From NCBI GenBank assembly GCA_020152595.1, contig JAIGNY010001844.1, positions 1-64,000 on the forward strand: a stretch of DNA of 64,000 bases. Reading direction: 5' to 3'. The notes under the pieces were generated by a model. It was given only the letters and a program-made list of their open reading frames with translations, searched no databases and was not told the DNA's origin. This DNA comes from Chiridota heheva. Its lineage: Eukaryota > Echinodermata > Holothuroidea > Apodida > Chiridotidae. The position numbers were made by a program, and so were the translations under genes. Positions 58,801-64,000 of this stretch are shown piece by piece; the stretch's first letter is position 1; the number at the start of each line of letters is the position of its first letter.

Positions 58801-58836
58801 CAGGGAGTTGCCACTTTTCTTAATGGCAACTCCCTG
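58801..58836. repeat. perfect 13-bp hairpin
   Basis: cagggagttgcca (58801-58813) and tggcaactccctg (58824-58836) are exact reverse complements around a 10-base loop (cttttcttaa). It stands exactly between the 150-bp-unit repeat and the LINE remnant. Confidence 0.9.
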
Positions 58837-58879
58837 CATACACATACTGTCAAGAGGCATGTTGTGGGAGTTTTGCTGT

Positions 58880-59480
58880 ATGTTTTGTATAAATGTACAT
58901 TGTATTTGTTAATAACCGATGATTACTAATATTTTTTTCTCGGAAAAAGATGCCAGGATTTCAGGATAAAATTAATGATAAATTTAATCATTTTAATGAG
59001 TGGTTTAGAGCCAATAGACTATCTTTAAATGTTAAAAAAAAAAAATTGTTGTTTGGATCGTGTAGCAAGACGTGGGATTTAGAAATTTGTATGAATAATA
59101 TCAAGATTAACAAAGTCGATAATGCTAAGTTCCTAGGTATCACAATTGATTCAAATCTTACTTGGTAAAACCCTATTTATTCGCTCTCTAAAACTATAGT
59201 CAGAACTGTTGGTATTATTTCAAATATAAAGCACTACTTCAACCTTGCCTGACACTAACTCACGCTAATAATACTTCAGCTATTGTCACCTCTACAGTTC
59301 CCCCTACTACTGAAACTGTTACCCATTTCCCTTTCACATAACAATTATTTGGTACTACTGTAAGTCTGCCCTTCAAGCGGATTGAGTGCATGCCAAGTCT
59401 CTAAGAATTTTGATAGGCTTACCTAGTGTTGTGCCATCAACCAACTATTTTCTATCCTTGATAGGGTCAGATTTCTTTCT
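58880..59480 (+). pseudogene. reverse-transcriptase fragment of a CR1/Jockey-like LINE
   Basis: A frame-shifted trace of the catalytic DDTNIFF-type motif lies near 58917-58940. It is followed by an open stretch (58950-59168) with FNEWFRANRLSLNVKKKKLL then FG and AKFLGITIDSNLTW, which is the thumb-side RT signature of CR1/L2/Jockey elements. After TAA, degraded continuation (LSKTIVRTVGIISNIKHYF) is readable to about 59250, and further traces run to about 59480. Stops and shifts make it non-functional. Confidence 0.78.
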
Positions 59481-59500
59481 AGGATAGTGGAATAATTAAA

Positions 59501-60125
59501 CTAATTATCTCTATTCCTATTGTCTTGCCAGTTCATCCTCTCAGGACAAGCCATACGTATGTACCCTGGTCTGCCATAATTATAACATGTCTTACTAATT
59601 GGCATTTCATATTGTCTACAATATTCACTCTCATGTCCATGCTTTCCACACTTAAAACAAATCACAGTTGGTCTAAACGTTTGTGCCTCCGGGTTCAACT
59701 TGAATTCTTCTTGTGATAAACGGATTTCAGCACACTCGGCCCCAGTTCGCTTTGCCTTTTTTCAATACTCCTTACCACCATCTGTTCACTGCAAATACAT
59801 CAGCTTCCCTGGCCAAATCCTTACCAGTACTTAGTTGTTTATCTCTTAAGTATACAACAAGATCATCGGGGTAGACGACTTACTGCTTGCTCTACCAAGT
59901 ATACAGCAAGATCATCGAGTAGACAACTCACTGCTTGCTCCACCAAGTATACAGCAAGATCATCGGGTATGCTTATTGCTTGCTCCACCACCATTAATTC
60001 TTTAATCGCTGCTGCATCATCTTCCTTTATATTTCAGTGATTGATCCATCCTCCAATAAAATGCTTTAATTCATTCACCCATTCTGAAACAAATTGATCT
60101 TCTTGTCTTGTTGAAGTCAAATTAA
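59501..60125 (-). pseudogene. LTR-retrotransposon gag remnant with CCHC zinc knuckles
   Basis: Gag packages element RNA in Ty3/Gypsy-type retrotransposons. On the minus strand, an N-terminal part (EDQFVSEWVNELKHFIGGWI, near 60100-60040) and a DDLAVYLVEQAV motif resemble the SCAN-like gag core. The open C-terminal part (59501-59755) holds one intact knuckle, CFKCGKHGHESEYC, and a degenerate second one, CYNYGRPGYIRMAC, where the second cysteine and the histidine are both tyrosine. A stop and a frame shift break the middle, and the DLAVYL region is tandemly triplicated. No protease, RT or LTR was identified beside it. Confidence 0.75.
59850..59985 (-). repeat. ~46-bp triplication within gag
   Basis: tatacagcaagatcatcg.g then tagac.actcactgcttgct and c.accaag is present three times in succession with small differences. 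It triplicates a DDLAVYLVEQA-coding segment. The first genomic copy (59850-59897) carries an extra base that breaks frame. Confidence 0.9.
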
Positions 60126-61604
60126 CAGAACTTGAATACTATCCAAACTTGATGACTTAAAACACTAAAATAAAATTGAGAATTACGAACTACAGTACCT
60201 TTCAGGCTTGGAAAAATCACTCGCCTACTCGCCATGGGCGAGTAAAAAAAATTGTGGTGAGTAAAAAAAATCATAATATACTGTGTTACTTGCCACAATT
60301 AATAAAGCCCTGGCGAGTAAAAATCTTGTAACATACAATACTGTCTTGTGTTTTTCTCTACTAAAAAATGCCTCCACACACAAAAACAAGTGATATTTCC
60401 ATTAAAATCCAAAACATAAATCAATATTTGGCCGATAGCTGTCAACTTTAAATGCCCAAAACACCATTACCATCACTGTTCCAGTTAACGTACCTGGGGA
60501 AATTGTGCAATATCTCATTGTTTTCAACAAGATACCACATGGCCCAGCTACACAGATAAATCTGATTGGCTCACATAGCTTGAAAAATACGTTAGTGTCT
60601 GTCAATAAGGGTGGGAAAGCTATATCCTTCTAAGTAATGTCTTTGCTTGACAAAAATGGAAGTTTTAGAATCGCTATCTCTATCACTATTTTATTTCTTC
60701 ATCTGGGCGGAGCTTCGGAGCTCTCCTTATGCATATTGTACTTTCCAAACTATTCTAGAAACAAATTCACTGAGCTGCTGGTGATATCAGACCAGTATAT
60801 ACTACATACAGTATGCACACAGTATGTGTATCTATATACAGGCATTGAGAGGCATTGAGTGTAACAGGCCTGAAATTAAGTTTAAAAATCCAGTAAGTTT
60901 GTGCATGTTGATTTGATTTGTTTTTCAAAACACCTACTTTATTTTATTGTGTGCGTGTGTAGTCTTGCTATGTTTTTTTGCATACATACGGTCATGAAGT
61001 CAGGCCCAGAAAATGGCAATACAGAGGTATACAAGTTGCGCAAAAATTGTCAAATTATAGTTGAAAGTGTTGCAAGTACTTAAAAATACTTGGTGAATGG
61101 AAATACTGGTTTCATTGAATTTACTCTCCAAGCTGTATAAGAGACTGGCAAGTGACTTTTGTATTTTTACAACCTGGTATCTCCTTTTCATTGTGCATAA
61201 AATTCAAAAAATGTTTTGTCTTCTTTATTTAAAAAACAATGATTAACAGATCTTTTGGGGACAATTTCCTCACCAAGTGCAACCATGTACTATAGTACTG
61301 TATACAGTAAGTATGAATAGCTGGGGATAATAAATTTTGTTATCAGAATATTTCTATGGCTGTTTTTGAACAGAATGATCAGTTTGAGTACTTGGAGAAT
61401 AAATTATATCCATATTTATGATCATCGGCCCAGTTAGAACTTCCATGGTTTAGGATTAACATCCTTGCAGTCCTTTGACTCCTTCCCACAACCAGAACCA
61501 AAAGGTTTTGTGGTGCCGATGCTTTTTCATCAGCTGCTTGATTTGCAAAATTTGTATTAACTGTCATGTCATTGCATTTCATGAAATATTTGTTCAATGA
61601 TATT
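60126..61604. other. unannotated stretch
   Basis: 60200-60320 contains a palindrome ctcgccatgggcgag and repeated gcgagtaaaaa, possibly part of a small element. The minus-strand frame at 61379-61597 has no recognised family. No gene is called. Confidence 0.4.
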
Positions 61605-63100
61605 TTTATTTAAAAGCCACACCCACCATGCAGATCAATAAAAATGTTTGACAACATTAGCATTTGCACAATAATTAACAACATCATCAAAGCAAGTATG
61701 ATGCAAAAATGATTGCTCATTTATTCTATTTGAAGAATTTGTCAGTAAAGCCCTGCATACTCATTAACATCCATGACATCACTTACCACAACATTAGAAC
61801 ATACATACAGATCATGACCCATCTATGTACAGTACTACATATAGCAAAAATCTGATAGATCGTTTATGGTTTACATCATTTAGCACTTTCACAATAAGCC
61901 ACGCCCACCATGCATATCAATGACACCTGTTGATAACAAAAGCATGTACAAAATGAACAACAAAATTATCATGCCCAATATGACGCAAAACGGACATACA
62001 ATTGCTCATTTATTACTGTTTCAAAATTTTCACTTTAAGCCCCGCCCACTTATCAATATGCATGACATCACCACCGCAAACAATAGGTCACATCTGCAGA
62101 CCATGAGCTATCTAAGTACCATACATGATGTGAATCCAGTTCAGTTCTTGAGATATCATGTTTACTTGTGCTTTTTGTTTACAAAATCATCTTAAGCCCT
62201 GCCCGCATACTAATGAAATTCAATGTTTTTATATCATGAAAACATACACACTAGCTATCACCATTCTTTAAACAAATATTAAACAAAACAGACATGTGAT
62301 TGTCAAAATAAGAACATTTCAAGATTTTCATATAAAGCCCTGCCTATTCATTAATATGCACACAAAAACAATAGCACATCTACAGATCATCACATAATAC
62401 AATAATCCACCGTTCTTGAAATACTGTGTTTAGCTCTTTTCCAAAACATGAAACAAACAGCTAACACATAATTATTCCAAACATGAAACAAACAGACATG
62501 TGGTTGTTAAAAAATGAACATTTCAAGATTTACACTTTAAGCCTCGCCTACTCATTAATATGCATGACATCATCAAAAACAATAGGGCACATCTACAGAA
62601 CATCGGTTATCTGTGTACCAAATATGATATGAATCAAGTTTACTATTCTTAAAATATTATGTTTACAAGCTTTTCAGCAAAATCATATTAAGCCCCGCCC
62701 ACTATGCATATATGAAATTCAACATTTTGACATTATGAACATGTACACACCAGCTATCAAGATATTTATACCAAATATGAAACAAAACAGAAATGCTGTT
62801 GTTAGAATATGAGTATTTCAAGATTTTATATTAAGCCCCGCCTACTTATTAATATGCAGGACATCACCATAAAATTAGAAAAAAAATAGGGCAATCTACA
62901 GATCATGGGCTATCTGTGTATTAAATAAGACATGAATCCATTTTACCGTTCTTGAGATAATGTGTTTACAAGTTGGCCATCACAAACATACATACATACT
63001 GTACATACTACATACACCCATACACACACACATACATGCATACACACCCCATCATGACCACAAAGTTCGTGATGCTATCGCATCGGAACCAAAAATGACA
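61605..63100. mobile_element. ~150-bp-unit dispersed repeat element, copy 2
   Basis: Nine units start with taagcc.cgcc-type motifs near 61612, 61746, 61894, 62034, 62190, 62332, 62536, 62688 and 62831. In the later units, a type with ctactcattaatatgcatga and caaaaacaataggg alternates with a type with cccactatgcatat...gaaattcaac. The end is a cata microsatellite (62985-63050) and catcatgacca...gttcgtgatgctatcgcatcg, closely matching the end of the copy at 9131-10330. Confidence 0.85.
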
Positions 63101-63181
63101 GATTGGGTGCTTTTCTTCCTCAAACATTTAAAATGTCCTGTGAAAATGGCTTATGCCTTTTGCAAGAACCCTGAAAACAGA

Positions 63182-63543
63182 CCAGCAAATTACGCCCAAT
63201 TCTCACTACAAATTTTCAGTCTTTTCACCTGCAAGAACCTCCATTTCGGCGGATATAACTTTTAGACTCTGCTTGAAGCAATTAGGAAACCCACCACAGA
63301 TAGTTTAGTGATTTTACCCATCAGTAATTACATTCCCAATCATCTATATGCACACAATGGAACTTATTGTGATGGGCCAGGTATTGTGGATTTGGTTACT
63401 GCAGGGCCAGATCATACATGTAATGGGGGGCTGAAGATTCATTTGGAATTTTAAAAGGATGTTTTCATTAGTGAGTTATAAACACTCTGGTGAGTTTGGA
63501 TGCATTGGACTGAAAATTTATAGTCAGAGTTATTCATCATGAG
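63182..63543. repeat. dispersed ~365-bp repeat, copy 2
   Basis: Collinear with 51750-52112 and in the same orientation. It lies about 80 bp beyond the end of the 150-bp-unit element. Confidence 0.85.
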
Positions 63544-64000
63544 GTTAATTGGGAATTAACGAGCCCTCAAAATTTGTGAAAGGCTGGTAAGGGACACATT
63601 TTTCAATAGACAATGTACATGTAGTTTCCTTCTAAAATTGCAAAATTTATCTGAAAGTGGTTTGGTTAGTTTTCAAAGGTTTCCCAACCAACCTCGGTTC
63701 ATTTAAAGGTTGACCCCATTGTCCAATTAGCCTCTTCCCATGTGATTTAGGTTAATAACTATCTGGGGAATGTTTCAATAACAATCTGAATGTTTGGAAA
63801 TAAGAAACACACATAGCTACCTAGATTTGGGCAACTCCTGTAATAAGTTATGTACTTCATCGATCTAAGGGAGCTTCAATTTCTGAGCAAAACAAATTTT
63901 TTTAATTTAATTCCTTCAATAGATCACATATACTAAAAAGTGATACAATTTGTACAGTAGTTGTGAGGCACAAACTATTTTAGCAATTCCATTTAGAAAA
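63544..64000. other. unannotated terminal stretch
   Basis: Nothing recognised before the window ends. Confidence 0.4.

Noticed and set aside
58801..58836. Histone-type or Helitron 3' hairpin
   Set aside because: The sequence does not match the histone stem-loop, and no CTRR terminus follows as Helitrons require.
61379..61597. 72-residue minus-strand frame with mixed composition
   Set aside because: No domain recognised and no gene context; left unannotated.

Overview
This is an AT-rich, gene-poor stretch of animal nuclear DNA, almost certainly from a marine invertebrate. The grounds are: no bacterial-style gene packing, a coding exon with consensus GT/AG splice sites, remnants of at least three non-LTR retrotransposon lineages, an LTR-element gag fragment, a hAT-type transposon with an 8-bp target duplication, several short inverted-repeat elements, and about ten kinds of minisatellite. 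A deuterostome such as an echinoderm or hemichordate fits the general look, but that is a guess. Nothing in the sequence fixes the species.

Conventional genes are few. The only convincing host exon lies on the minus strand at 8120-8690. It has a splice acceptor, an in-frame upstream stop, an ATG at 8599, about 160 codons of a multi-pass membrane protein resembling invertebrate Tincar, and a consensus donor. One base appears to be missing near 8180, so its two halves are in different frames. A weaker candidate is a 79-residue single-exon membrane protein at 39104-39343 (minus). The remaining open frames are mostly shadows of tandem repeats or pieces of mobile elements.

Layout. 1-10 kb: two tandem repeats, a foldback element, a 36-bp satellite, the Tincar-like exon, then an array of ~150-bp units with a nested inverted-repeat element. 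11.2-12.1 kb: hAT-like element. 14.3-15.3 kb: 30/63-bp minisatellite. 15.5-17.8 kb: a TIR element, a dispersed ORF-bearing repeat and a small palindrome. 20.1-22.1 kb: a decayed RTE-like LINE (endonuclease and reverse transcriptase). 22.7-29.7 kb: LINE tail, three minisatellites, a tRNA-like sequence and a promoter-like ETS/CRE cluster. 31.8-38.2 kb: three large tandem arrays and one composite element. 39-44 kb: small ORF, LINE tails, second copies of the composite element and of the dispersed repeat. 45.8-52.1 kb: hAT-like element, a long element with internal repeats, and an ~810-bp nested palindrome. 53.1-57.2 kb: a LINE with RNase H on the minus strand. 58.5-60.1 kb: LINE RT and LTR gag remnants. 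61.6-63.5 kb: a second ~150-bp-unit array and a second copy of the 51.75-kb repeat.

The elements form networks inside the window. Seven families occur two or more times: the foldback element, composite element, ORF-bearing repeat, RNase H LINE, 150-bp-unit element, 365-bp repeat and the 35.1-kb duplication. Comparing copies gives boundaries, orientation and nesting order without a database. The clearest new structural observations are the two MITE-spacer-MITE composites with identical 137-bp spacers, the palindrome within a palindrome at 50.4-51.2 kb, and a minisatellite whose single-copy precursor is still next to it at 35.1-37.3 kb.
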